Virus record (IMG/VR): IMGVR_UViG_3300021138_000007
Location: 1 to 64,000 of that record
DNA: 64,000 nucleotides
Origin: a virus
Reading direction: 5' to 3' (one strand)
The notes under the pieces were generated by a model, which saw only the letters and a program-made list of their open reading frames with translations, was not told where the DNA came from and ran no database searches. Within the stretch, counting starts at the first letter, position 1. Each line of letters opens with the position of its first letter. The translations under genes and the position numbers were made by a program. Below, one piece after another: positions 25,568 to 34,611 of this stretch.

Positions 25568-26069
25568 TTTCTTCTGAAGAAATTCTTTTAAATTTATTGG
25601 TGGACGCTGTGCGAGTATTTTCTAACTCTTCATCAGAAAACGCAGAGCGATAATCAAACTTGTCTTTTGTTCGATTAGATTTTAAATGATTCTTTGATGT
25701 CAAATAAGCATCTCTTAGTGCTACTTTGGCCTTTTCTGTTAAAGCCACAGTTCGACCTCTACCTTCAATTAATCCCTCAGCTTTTAAACCCAAAAGTGCA
25801 GAATCAGTAATTGTGTTGGGAACTGTATATAAAGTCTCGCTACTTTTACGAGTTGCCAAAGATTGAGCAGTGGTCAAGAGTTCGTCTTTATTTTGATCTA
25901 TGGATCGCAACATCTCAATAGTTCTTTCGGAATACTTAGCAGCTTCGCGCTTATTTCCGCCTAAGAACGTTTGTTGTAATGCAGACAAACCTGTCATGTC
26001 ATCTCCAGCATAGTTGAAGATTTCATCATGGTTTTCTAATGTATGTACTGGTTTTATTGGAATTGGCAC
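25560..26069 (-). CDS. Unknown protein with winged-helix-like segment
   Basis: A 169-residue protein. The segment 'TITDSALLGLKAEGLIEGRG' with the following 'RTVALTEKAKVAL' reads like the recognition helix and wing of a winged helix-turn-helix. The C-terminus carries 'TRTASTNKFKRIS', a tag-like motif seen in other head-module proteins. It starts with GTG, ten bases after AGGAGG. DNA binding is possible but unproven. Confidence 0.55.
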   Translation of the reverse strand: MPIPIKPVHTLENHDEIFNYAGDDMTGLSALQQTFLGGNKREAAKYSERTIEMLRSIDQNKDELLTTAQSLATRKSSETLYTVPNTITDSALLGLKAEGLIEGRGRTVALTEKAKVALRDAYLTSKNHLKSNRTKDKFDYRSAFSDEELENTRTASTNKFKRISSEENE

Positions 26070-26166
26070 GTTAGTTAAGCCTCCTAGAACATTTTCTAAG
26101 ATATACTTCTACAAAAAAGATGCAAATTCCTTTAAAAATAGTGATTTTTTGAAAAATATTTTGAAA

Positions 26167-26616
26167 TTAACGTCTTGGTATGATATTTTTCCATCTATCA
26201 GTTGCGCCATCGGGGTGAATGTTATCCCATTCAAATTGTTTCATGTCATTCATCATACTGGGACTTGAAATAGGATTGCCTTGATCAACATACGCTGGAC
26301 CTGAAATTTCTTGATCATTATTTTGCGCAAAAATACTTTCGTCAGTATCTTTATCGGAGTTAGTACCACCAGGAATGTCTATATATTGAGGCTTACGAAA
26401 ACGAGGTTGATTCCAAAAATCATTTTCTTTTTTATGTAATTCACTTTCATCAGCTTGATAAGGCCACATACGGGAATCAACGGGGATATTCCAGTCTTGT
26501 AAATTAAGAGTTTGAGCTTTTCTAATGATGATGTTAGTTAATACATCTGCTTCTTGATGCATTCCATTTTCATCAAGTGTGTTAGCCACATTAGCGATTT
26601 TAATCCAAATATCCAT
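26167..26616 (-). CDS. Unknown protein with N-terminal EAD motif
   Basis: A 149-residue hydrophilic protein. Residues 5-33 (IANVANTLDENGMHQEAD and onward) are a clear copy of the EAD helical motif. The remainder is Asp/Pro/Gln-rich and probably disordered. There is no strong ribosome site. It is the last gene of the head module on this side; the UDP-galactopyranose mutase follows upstream. Confidence 0.6.
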   Translation of the reverse strand: MDIWIKIANVANTLDENGMHQEADVLTNIIIRKAQTLNLQDWNIPVDSRMWPYQADESELHKKENDFWNQPRFRKPQYIDIPGGTNSDKDTDESIFAQNNDQEISGPAYVDQGNPISSPSMMNDMKQFEWDNIHPDGATDRWKNIIPRR

Positions 26617-26631
26617 GTTATTATTATTCTA

Positions 26632-27750
26632 TTAATGTGTAATATTACCTTTTAATTCTTTAGAACTTAAATTAAGTGCATTAGCAATTGTCATATCCAT
26701 ATCATAATAACGATATGATGCCAATCTGCCTCCAAAGATAAAATTAGATTCTTGATTTGCTAAATCTTTATATTTGTCATATATGTTATTATTTTTATCG
26801 TCATTTACAGGATAAAATGGTTCATTTTCTCCTGTAAATTCTTGAGGGAATTCTTTAGTTATTATTGTTTTATCTGATTCAATAAATTCAAAATGTTTAT
26901 GTTCAGTAATTCTAGTCCAAGGTACGGATTCTTCTGTGTAATTAATAATTGCATTACCTTGAAAATCACCATCTAAGATTTCTTCTTCAAATCTCAATGA
27001 TCTATATTCTAATTTACCAAACTTATAATCATAAAATGCATCAATTGACCCTGTATATACTATTTTATTAGCTTGTTGATTCCAAAATTCACGATTATTT
27101 AAATAATCTACTCCAAGTTGAATTTCTATATTAGGATGATTGAAAATATTTTCAATCATCTTTGTATAGCCACCAATTGGAATACCTTCATATCTATGTG
27201 AATCATGGAAATAACGATCATTCATATTAAATCTAATTGGAAGACGTTTAATAATAAAGGATGGTAAATCTTTAGGACTTCTGCCCCATTGTTTTGTTGT
27301 ATATCCTTTAATGAACATTTCGTAAAGAGTTGTGCCTATTTGGGACAGCACATGATCTTCTAAATTACTAGGATTTTCAATATGAATTTTTTCTTTTTCA
27401 ATAATTGCTTTAGCTTCAGAAGGAGTATTAATTCCCCAAATCTGATGCATAGTTTGTAAATTAATGGGCAAAGTATACAATTTGCCTTTGTAGTTTGCTT
27501 TTGTTCTTAAAGAAAAATGATTGAATTCCGCAAATTGATTAACATAATCCCAAATATATTTTTGAGACGTATGAAAAATATGCGGTCCATATTTATGAAC
27601 AGGAATATTTTCTATAATTTCAGTATGACAATTACCGCCAATATGATTTCTCTTTTCAATTACTAGAATCTTTGATCCATTTTCTGCCATTTCTCTAGCA
27701 AATACAGCACCAAATAATCCCGCCCCAATTATTAAATAATCATATTTCAT
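26632..27750 (-). CDS. glf: UDP-galactopyranose mutase
   Basis: Glf is an FAD enzyme that interconverts UDP-galactopyranose and UDP-galactofuranose for surface glycans. The 372-residue length is typical. The N-terminal FAD motif 'YLIIGAGLFGAVFARE' (5-20) is followed by 'EKRNHIGGNCHTE', 'KYGPHIFHTS' and 'LYEMFIKGYTTKQWG', then 'IGGYTKMIENI', and the C-terminal 'FGGRLASYRYYDMDMTIANAL'; all are hallmark blocks. It overlaps the methionine aminopeptidase gene by 4 bp. A phage copy could modify the host surface or supply galactofuranose for virion glycans; this is inference. No glycosyltransferase is nearby. Confidence 0.9.
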   Translation of the reverse strand: MKYDYLIIGAGLFGAVFAREMAENGSKILVIEKRNHIGGNCHTEIIENIPVHKYGPHIFHTSQKYIWDYVNQFAEFNHFSLRTKANYKGKLYTLPINLQTMHQIWGINTPSEAKAIIEKEKIHIENPSNLEDHVLSQIGTTLYEMFIKGYTTKQWGRSPKDLPSFIIKRLPIRFNMNDRYFHDSHRYEGIPIGGYTKMIENIFNHPNIEIQLGVDYLNNREFWNQQANKIVYTGSIDAFYDYKFGKLEYRSLRFEEEILDGDFQGNAIINYTEESVPWTRITEHKHFEFIESDKTIITKEFPQEFTGENEPFYPVNDDKNNNIYDKYKDLANQESNFIFGGRLASYRYYDMDMTIANALNLSSKELKGNITH

Positions 27751-28493
27751 AGTTTTGTTAAAATTACTGGATCACCATTACTTATAATAAATGTATGTTC
27801 AAATTGTGCTCCATAATGCCCTTCTGATAAAGAATATTCCCATTTGCTATTAACTATTTGAGCAACAGCAGGGCCTGTTGTTATAAAAGGTTCCAACGCA
27901 ACAACAGTGCCTACACTTAATCTTCTTGTGTCCGTTGTATATAAATTCGGAACATGAAGAGGCTCTTCATGTAATTTTCTTCCCACACCATGCCCACAAA
28001 GATTTAACAACAATTTAAATTTTGTATTTTTAATCGCATCTTCATACGCATTTGCGATTTCTTGAATCATGACATCTGGCTTTTTAAGTACCTTAGCAGC
28101 ATTATCAAGTGCTTTCTCAGTAACGCGCAATAATTCTTTTAGTTTAGGATCATCAGAATCAATTAAAATACTGGCTCCATTATCGGCAAAATATCCATCT
28201 TTTTCTACAGATACATCTATATTTATTAAGTCACCAGATTTAATTTGATAATTAGAAGGTATACCATGCGCGATTACATTATTGACGCTAATACAAGTTG
28301 CCCCTGGAAAATTATAATATGTTTCTGGTGCAGAATTGGCTCCATGTTCTAGCATAATTTTACGGGCAATGTTATCTAATTGCTTAGTCGTAATACCAGG
28401 GACAGCAGCTTTCTTCATTTCATCAAGACATATCGCTGCAATTTTACCTGCTTTTTTAAGGCCATTTATTTCTTCTACTGAATGTACTATCAT
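27747..28493 (-). CDS. map: Type I methionine aminopeptidase
   Basis: Removes the initiator Met from new proteins. The 248-residue length fits bacterial type I enzymes. The metal ligands are all visible in order: the Asp of 'NIDVSV', the Asp of 'YFADNGA', the His of 'CGHGVGRKLHEEP', the Glu of 'ALEPF' and the Glu of 'FEHTFII'. The substrate His lies in 'IAHGIP'. There is no Shine-Dalgarno; the ATG follows the upstream stop by 3 bases, so translation is probably coupled. The phage may need it to finish abundant virion proteins, but that is a guess. Confidence 0.92.
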   Translation of the reverse strand: MIVHSVEEINGLKKAGKIAAICLDEMKKAAVPGITTKQLDNIARKIMLEHGANSAPETYYNFPGATCISVNNVIAHGIPSNYQIKSGDLINIDVSVEKDGYFADNGASILIDSDDPKLKELLRVTEKALDNAAKVLKKPDVMIQEIANAYEDAIKNTKFKLLLNLCGHGVGRKLHEEPLHVPNLYTTDTRRLSVGTVVALEPFITTGPAVAQIVNSKWEYSLSEGHYGAQFEHTFIISNGDPVILTKL

Positions 28494-28496
28494 AAA

Positions 28497-29732
28497 TTAT
28501 ACTGGCTGTAAACCATATGAAGTGCTAGTCATATCAGGGTGCCGATAAGGATTAGCAGTTTGATTATTTCTTTCTTCATCTTGATCTTCATAGCTTAAAG
28601 GCCAACCTCTAAATGGATTTTTATCTGTCGGAAGTGAATTTGGTGTTTTAGGTTTATTAAGAGAGTCCATTTTTTGTTCTAAAGAAAGAAAAGGACTATC
28701 TTCATCGGATAAATTTTGTAAAGTTTCATTAATATTTATTTGAGAAGGTGTATCTATTTCTGTAGTAGGAGCTTGGTTATATCCATATTCATCAGGCCCT
28801 GGATGATCATACGCCATCGTTTCTTGATGAGCACCAGGATTATCATATGATGATGGGCCAAAAGCAATATTATTAAGATATTGATCCATTTCTGATCCTT
28901 TTGTCAAAACAGGTGTTTCTCCTAATTGTGGATTTTTATATCGTATATCTCGGATATTATATGGATCACTGCGTCTTGTCTCATCGTCGTCCTCAGATGG
29001 TGGATCAAAAATAGTATTTAATCCATGCTGAATATATGTATCAGCAAGGCGTAGTGTTAAATCAGCACAAGCTACAGGATGATATCTTTCAGGCTTAATT
29101 TGTGCAGGAACATCATCTTCTCTTGGATGCTTTTCGTTCTTGATTTTATGGCGAGTTTCAAGAAGTTTTTCCATAGTTACCATGTGTTCTGGTTTAGGAT
29201 GAAAATTCTCTTGAATATATTTCACAGAATTTTTATCCATAGAATCAGCAACTTGTTTATAAAGTTGTTCTCTTCTATGAACTTCTTTCATAATTTTCAA
29301 ACGTTTACGCTCTTTAGGGTCCAAATTATAAGGTATCTCATTATCTTCATCATATTGATGTTGAGGTTCTAACATTTTTTCCATATTACGATTAGGGTCA
29401 AATTGAAAATTCTTTCTACTAGGACCAAAATGACCATCTAACCCAATATCTGGGAATAAATTATTAACATTCATTCCCTTGGAATTTTTATTATATCCAG
29501 CAGTACCAGCACCAGGACCCCATGTATGGGTCATTTGACCAATGCCACCGTAATATGAAATTCTTACATTAGTATTTTTAGAAGAAGCCTCATTACGTTT
29601 AAGAACATTAATGTCCCATTGTGCCCCACAAGCATCACACTCATAATATTTGTCATCATTAAGATGACAAATATTATGACATTCTTTACAAGTGATTGTT
29701 TCTGGATATTCTTTAATGAATTCTTCTGACAT
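28497..29732 (-). CDS. Unknown protein with N-terminal zinc ribbon
   Basis: A 411-residue protein. Residues 14-36 are a zinc ribbon (C15, C18, C32, C35; 'TCKECHNIC' and 'YECDACGAQWD'). The rest is hydrophilic, rich in Asp, Pro, Asn and Tyr, with a helical basic stretch near 130-200 ('KERKRLKIMKEVHRREQLY'). It lies between map and the large terminase, so a head or packaging role is possible; no family is recognised. Confidence 0.6.
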   Translation of the reverse strand: MSEEFIKEYPETITCKECHNICHLNDDKYYECDACGAQWDINVLKRNEASSKNTNVRISYYGGIGQMTHTWGPGAGTAGYNKNSKGMNVNNLFPDIGLDGHFGPSRKNFQFDPNRNMEKMLEPQHQYDEDNEIPYNLDPKERKRLKIMKEVHRREQLYKQVADSMDKNSVKYIQENFHPKPEHMVTMEKLLETRHKIKNEKHPREDDVPAQIKPERYHPVACADLTLRLADTYIQHGLNTIFDPPSEDDDETRRSDPYNIRDIRYKNPQLGETPVLTKGSEMDQYLNNIAFGPSSYDNPGAHQETMAYDHPGPDEYGYNQAPTTEIDTPSQININETLQNLSDEDSPFLSLEQKMDSLNKPKTPNSLPTDKNPFRGWPLSYEDQDEERNNQTANPYRHPDMTSTSYGLQPV

Positions 29733-29777
29733 ATTATGCTCCTAATTACATATACGATTGTTAAGAATCATTTACCT

Positions 29778-32700
29778 TTACCTTCTTCGAAATGGTATAT
29801 AAACTGCCTTAGTTTTTGGCAATCTACTAAACATTTTTTCATTTAAAGCCTCATAAGATGCAGCAGCAATTGCATCACAAATATCATCATGATATCCAGT
29901 TAAAGCTTCAATTTTATATCTTTTACCATTCCATTTCTTTTGTAAATATGTAAATTGTTTTTTGGCTTCATCCACTTCTCTTACATAAATGGTTTTATCT
30001 AATCTGGGATCATATATTTCAGTGTTAATATTATAAAAATCTATTCGTTGATCAACAAAAAGCATTTTTAATACAGAATAAATGTTTTCATTATATTCTT
30101 TGTTAAATTCTTTAATTTCAACTCGAATACCAGCATTTTGTAAACGAACGACTGATTCTTTAGATCGCCATTGATCGATTGTGATTTTGTCAAAGAAAAA
30201 TTTTCTATGTAATTGAATAACATAATCTTCAATTTCCTTGGTGTTGATAGGTTGGTTTTTACTTACTGGTTCCCAGTACATAATATGATCTACAACTACT
30301 TTTCTTTCGTTTTGAACATTTGTTGGTTCTGTATGAACAACTGCCAATGCATAATAATCACTTGTTTCTGCTGGATCAAGATGGCAAAAATATTTATGTA
30401 TGCCAGCTTTGCCTTCAGTACGTTTTCTATATCCATTATTAAATGCCATTCGTATTTGATCATCTGTTAAAAATGGATCAGAAGTAGCTGCACCAAATTC
30501 AGCACCAAATTGCATTGGATAACTTTGAGGGTCTTGTCTTTTTTGATCCTCAAGCCAATCTAAATCGATATTTGGGTTAGTGAGCCATGTAGGAAGCCTA
30601 AAAACAAGTGTTGTTGGATCAGATAATCTAGTCTCATATAACTCATATAATAATCCTAATGGTCCTTTGGGGTTGGATAGTAACATCATTTTACCATCTT
30701 CTCCAAAAGTTGCCAAAGATGGTTTTAAATCTTCATAAAGTTTATAGTCTACGCCAGAAGCTGGATTATCGCCAGCCATAGCTGCCACCTCATCCATAAT
30801 AATAGCCCAGCAAGTGTTACCCACCAATCCAGCAGCATTCGAGTGTCCACATTTAAGAATTAATGATCCAGCAAATTTATTTAAACCTTTCTTTTCGCGT
30901 CTTTCATTTTCTGCCAAATCATTATCAGTCAAGAAACGCATTTCCAATTCTGTATCTTTTCCAATATAAGGTTGGAAAAAAGGAGAAGCAAGAACTGTTT
31001 GTTTAATTTTTGAGAAAATTGCTTTTCTTGCCTGTTCTTCACTTACCGCTACATTAATAATCGAAATTTCATCAAAATCCATCAATCCATATCGAGCCTG
31101 GGGATGTTTCATCATTAATAAACGATACATTTCATATAATGCAATTACCGCAACCATGAACGAATTATGTGTTGGAATAAGTGAACGACCAGCTAAATAC
31201 ATATGGGATTCATTGTCAACTTGAATGCACCGAACTGGAACTGAATCAACTGGTTCAATATTGGTAATAAAAAGTCTAGTTGGATCAGATTTTGAAGCAC
31301 TCTTGGTTAAATCAGATTTGTGTTTAAGACTAAAGATTTGCAAACCCTTTGGCGGCGTGAAACACATTCTAAATCTTCTGCCAACTACAACACCATTAAT
31401 AACAGTATCAAACTCTTTTAGTGAAGTTTTCATCCCAAGGGAATAAATGAGTTTAAATACATCTTCTGCAAGTTTTCGATTACAAACGCAAAATTCGACT
31501 CTTCCATTTTTAAGCGTAGCGCAGTCGGTATCCATTAAACCTTTAAATAATTCAAGTCTTTGCTCAAAGGACGCATTGTAATAAATTTCAGGAATATGTT
31601 TATTATTTAATAAATCAATTTCATCCAGCAATTCTTTAAAAGATAATTTTTCTGATGTTCTACCCATACAATAATCATCGTGGCATTTTTGTTTATAAGA
31701 ATTAAAATCCTTAACTTCTACTTCTGCAATATGATTACTTATTGTCGCATCATGACTGGTAATACATCCAAGCGAAGCAGTATTATCACCAAGCCATGCG
31801 CCCAACATGTAAGGATCAATGGGTAAATTTGAAGTGGGATTAATTAATGGTTGCGACAATTTAATAGCATGATTATTTTCGATTTTACCATCTGATCGTT
31901 TATAATGCAATGTATTATATAATTCTAAAGTCGTTTTTGTTTTTGGCATTATATTTTTGCCTCGACCAATAGCTTTTCTATCAAGTTTAGTTTCTGTTAT
32001 CCATTCATGAAGCTCATCTGCAATAATAGTCTCTTGATTAGAAAATGTTACTTTATAACAAGGTCTGTTATATTGAAACTCAGTGACTCCAGTGATTTTT
32101 GTAGGAAGACCATCAGGTCCATAAACATAATCACCTACATTCAATTTTGCCATTGTGCTCCAACCATTTGTTGTCAACATAGGAGTATTAATATCAAGAG
32201 CTTTTCCAGAACGTCTTCCGAGTATTAAAAGCAATTCTTGAAATTTACATCCTTGTGAATTTTTATCTTCAACTTGTTTTCTTAATTCTTGGTCAAATTC
32301 TAAATCATATAAAAGATCACGTTCAGTTGTGTAATTATCAAACAATTCTCTTTCCATTAATTTTTTAACAGTAGAGAGCTTTTTTTCACTTGATGCTTTA
32401 TCAAGTTCATGTGCATATCGACTTTCTCTTACTTCATCAGGTAAGCGATTACAAGCCAAACAAGGTGCATTTCTAACAGCAAAAATTGAGTTTAAATTCT
32501 TTCCATCTTTTCTTGCTTTCCAAGTGGCAACTTCATTATCTTTTACATAACTCCAAACACAACCATCACATCCCGCATTAATTCTTTCTTCAGCAGGAAC
32601 ATCTTCAATTTCAAGATGCTGATTGCCTTCTGAACCCATATAAAAACATTTTAAAATCAAACGTTGCCAAGGATAAGGTGTTAATTTACAGAAATATGGA

Positions 32701-32930
32701 TGCTCTAAAAAAGTAACAATATCCACTATTTGATCTGGATTAAATCTTGTTTTTTCTGGAGTATTTGGCGGAGCCACTTCAGAACGAGGGATGGGTAGTA
32801 TTTCATAATCAAACCCATCCGTGTCTTCATATTGTTGAGAAAATGTTTCATCTAATGCAGCAAGTTGTCTGATTAAATCTTCATTTTTATTATCTTGTCT
32901 GCGTTGTGATGTTGAATTTTTACGTGCCAT
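29778..32930 (-). CDS. terL: Terminase large subunit with intein
   Basis: The DNA-packaging ATPase-nuclease. It is a 1050-residue precursor, about 704 after splicing. The Walker A 'GRRSGK' (238-243) is completed by Ser590 after the intein (244-589) is removed. Walker B is 'CWAIIMDE' (D713, E714), followed by the coupling segment 'MMLLSNPKG'. The RNase H-like nuclease has 'FCHLDPAE' (D852), 'ITIDQWRS' (D919) and 'GYHDDICDA' (D1015/D1016). An N-terminal Cys4 site (C121, C124, C157, C160) is an unusual zinc insert. It starts 2 bases after the stop of the upstream small-terminase candidate, without a clear ribosome site, so translation is likely coupled. Confidence 0.93.
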   Translation of the reverse strand: MARKNSTSQRRQDNKNEDLIRQLAALDETFSQQYEDTDGFDYEILPIPRSEVAPPNTPEKTRFNPDQIVDIVTFLEHPYFCKLTPYPWQRLILKCFYMGSEGNQHLEIEDVPAEERINAGCDGCVWSYVKDNEVATWKARKDGKNLNSIFAVRNAPCLACNRLPDEVRESRYAHELDKASSEKKLSTVKKLMERELFDNYTTERDLLYDLEFDQELRKQVEDKNSQGCKFQELLLILGRRSGKALDINTPMLTTNGWSTMAKLNVGDYVYGPDGLPTKITGVTEFQYNRPCYKVTFSNQETIIADELHEWITETKLDRKAIGRGKNIMPKTKTTLELYNTLHYKRSDGKIENNHAIKLSQPLINPTSNLPIDPYMLGAWLGDNTASLGCITSHDATISNHIAEVEVKDFNSYKQKCHDDYCMGRTSEKLSFKELLDEIDLLNNKHIPEIYYNASFEQRLELFKGLMDTDCATLKNGRVEFCVCNRKLAEDVFKLIYSLGMKTSLKEFDTVINGVVVGRRFRMCFTPPKGLQIFSLKHKSDLTKSASKSDPTRLFITNIEPVDSVPVRCIQVDNESHMYLAGRSLIPTHNSFMVAVIALYEMYRLLMMKHPQARYGLMDFDEISIINVAVSEEQARKAIFSKIKQTVLASPFFQPYIGKDTELEMRFLTDNDLAENERREKKGLNKFAGSLILKCGHSNAAGLVGNTCWAIIMDEVAAMAGDNPASGVDYKLYEDLKPSLATFGEDGKMMLLSNPKGPLGLLYELYETRLSDPTTLVFRLPTWLTNPNIDLDWLEDQKRQDPQSYPMQFGAEFGAATSDPFLTDDQIRMAFNNGYRKRTEGKAGIHKYFCHLDPAETSDYYALAVVHTEPTNVQNERKVVVDHIMYWEPVSKNQPINTKEIEDYVIQLHRKFFFDKITIDQWRSKESVVRLQNAGIRVEIKEFNKEYNENIYSVLKMLFVDQRIDFYNINTEIYDPRLDKTIYVREVDEAKKQFTYLQKKWNGKRYKIEALTGYHDDICDAIAAASYEALNEKMFSRLPKTKAVYIPFRRR
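31164..32201 (-). mobile_element. Ala1-type LAGLIDADG intein in the terminase gene
   Basis: Residues 244-589 of the terminase precursor, inserted in the Walker A loop between Lys and Ser. It begins with Ala instead of Cys ('ALDINTPMLTTNGWSTM'), as in the alternative KlbA-type splicing class, and ends 'SLIPTHN' before Ser. The endonuclease motifs are 'MLGAWLGDN' and 'LFKGLMDTDC'. The Asp residues remain, but the usual closing Gly is replaced, so homing activity may be weakened while splicing should still work. Confidence 0.88.
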
Positions 32931-32932
32931 TT

Positions 32933-33688
32933 TTAAATATTGCTAGATAATCTATCTCGCAACTCCTTAACTTTATTTACGATAACCTTTTTATCAGATT
33001 CGTATATCATATTATCATGAATGTCCATCAAAACTTCAAATATATTGAATTTACTTGCATCATTTAATGCTGCATCTCTTTTTTCTTTAAGATCAAGCAT
33101 ACGAGAAATAAGTCTTTCAATCATGGAAGAACGTTTGATTTTTAATTCAGGATTTTTAGTACAATCAATTGCTCGAATGTCATCAATTTCAACCAATAAA
33201 GCAATCATTGCTAATTCGTGTTCTCTGAAAAGCCATTTTTCAATATCTTTAGTGCGTTTATCATAAGCATCAATGCCTTTCATTGATATTTTTGTAAAAT
33301 TACAATGCTGTTCCATATGGGTTTGCACTTGCACCCAATTTAATTTAGCATTAAAATATTTTGCAAAAAAGTTAACAACTCTTTGTGGTTTTCTACCTTC
33401 ATCCAAATAAACATGTTCTGCTAATGTTCGATAAGGAGAAGTACATATTGAACATCTTGGTTCATGAAATTTTGGATAATCTTGATCCGCAAAATCATCA
33501 GGCGGAAGTGGTATTACTGGATTATCATCAATTGTTAATGATCTAAAAGGGCGCAAATTAACCAATTCTTCATCAGGTATATCTAAATTCGATAATTCTG
33601 GTTTTTCATATACAACAATTGTTTCTACAATATCAGCTTCCGCATTGATATTTAATATTTCTTCATTTTTATTCAAAGGTTCCTCCAT
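32933..33688 (-). CDS. terS: Candidate small terminase subunit
   Basis: A 251-residue protein directly upstream of terL. The centre has a zinc-binding, DNA-recognition-like unit: 'RCSICTSPYRTLAEHVYLDEG' (C79, C82), a helix 'QRVVNFFAKYFN' and 'QVQTHMEQHC' (H124, H128/C129). The C-terminal half is helical and could drive ring formation. Gene order and the Cys-Cys-His-His HTH fit phage small terminases, but sequence alone does not prove it. The frame starts with ATG at 33688, but that ATG overlaps a GGAGG whose best-spaced start is the TTG at 33676; a TATAAATA box ends 8 bp before 33688. Confidence 0.55.
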   Translation of the reverse strand: MEEPLNKNEEILNINAEADIVETIVVYEKPELSNLDIPDEELVNLRPFRSLTIDDNPVIPLPPDDFADQDYPKFHEPRCSICTSPYRTLAEHVYLDEGRKPQRVVNFFAKYFNAKLNWVQVQTHMEQHCNFTKISMKGIDAYDKRTKDIEKWLFREHELAMIALLVEIDDIRAIDCTKNPELKIKRSSMIERLISRMLDLKEKRDAALNDASKFNIFEVLMDIHDNMIYESDKKVIVNKVKELRDRLSSNI

Positions 33689-33695
33689 GTATAAA

Positions 33696-33703
33696 TATTT
33701 ATA
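33696..33703 (-). promoter_or_regulatory. TATAAATA box before terS candidate
   Basis: TATAAATA on the minus strand within the palindrome TATAAATATTTATA (33690-33703). If used as a late -10 element, transcription would start at or just before the ATG at 33688, leaving the GGAGG/TTG start as the usable one. Confidence 0.4.
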
Positions 33704-33726
33704 CTTAAGTCTAACTTATACAAACA

Positions 33727-33779
33727 AAAATACCTTGCTTTTCAGAATAGAAAAAACTACTCAAAAAACAAGGTATTTT
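33727..33779 (-). terminator. Inverted repeat after the 33787 gene
   Basis: Arms AAAATACCTTG (33727-33737) and CAAGGTATTTT (33769-33779) with a long 31-nt A-rich loop, next to the stop of the gene at 33787. The long loop makes it a weaker call. Confidence 0.5.
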
Positions 33780-33786
33780 AGAAGAA

Positions 33787-34524
33787 TTAACCAACAATTG
33801 CGCGAGTTAATCGTGCGTGTGGAGAAACTGTATCAGCAACTTTTACGAGATATTCATCTGCTAAACCGAACTGTGCAAAATTTCCTTTTTGGAATCTTGA
33901 TCCAGAACTAGTGCCAGATTCTAAATCAACATCAATAACGCCTTTCGCAGTAGAAACTTTATATTGTCCTTCTGATTCGGCTTTAAAAATTCGAGCTTGG
34001 GTTTTTTCTGCAAGCAAAACACTATTAAGCATAGCTTCTTCAATCCAAGGTTTTAATTCACCATGAAGTGTTTCGAGTGCAAATTTATCCTCTTTTGCAG
34101 CTTTTACAAGTCTACTAAAAGAGTCCAGACCCTTACGAGATAAACGCATAATCGGCTGTTCTCCAGTGGTTAATAAATTAATAAACTCATTGGTTGCAGT
34201 TGATTTTAAAGTATCTTCAATAATAGGAGCAACATCATTGTACTTAGTGGGCACAACCATAGCAGTGCGCTGTGGTTTATATGATGTTTGGGCTGTGACA
34301 ACTTCATAAACGTCTTCGACAGCAGCTTTAGCAATAGCCATGCTATAACCATCAGCAATCATCATATCAATTGCTTCATTTTCGTTGAAATCACGGCTCT
34401 TTAATTGCTGTGCTACTTGCGCAGCAACAATTCGCTCACCCTGGTCGTTTTTACGCAAACTGTTGCGCCAATTGTAAATCATGTCATCTGTTTGAGTAGA
34501 TTCAGAATAAGTCGTTCCAAGCAC
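33787..34524 (-). CDS. Unknown protein upstream of the terminase genes
   Basis: A 245-residue protein when started at GTG 34524, which has AAGGAG nine bases upstream. The frame also extends to an ATG at 34581 with no ribosome site. No family is recognised. Helical segments dominate ('ERIVAAQVAQQLKSRDF', 'AMIADGYSMAIAKAAVEDVY'-like region), followed by 'QPIMRLSRKGLDSFSRLVKA' and a Gly/Ser-rich end. A TATAAATA box at 34612-34619 and a terminator on the other side make it a one-gene late transcript candidate, so a virion protein is plausible. Confidence 0.55.
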   Translation of the reverse strand: MLGTTYSESTQTDDMIYNWRNSLRKNDQGERIVAAQVAQQLKSRDFNENEAIDMMIADGYSMAIAKAAVEDVYEVVTAQTSYKPQRTAMVVPTKYNDVAPIIEDTLKSTATNEFINLLTTGEQPIMRLSRKGLDSFSRLVKAAKEDKFALETLHGELKPWIEEAMLNSVLLAEKTQARIFKAESEGQYKVSTAKGVIDVDLESGTSSGSRFQKGNFAQFGLADEYLVKVADTVSPHARLTRAIVG

Positions 34525-34611
34525 TGTTGTACTCTCCTTGGTATAAACCGTTTTTGTCTCTTTTACACGGCAAAATTTCATGCAGTAAAAGGGTATATAT
34601 AATATATTAGA

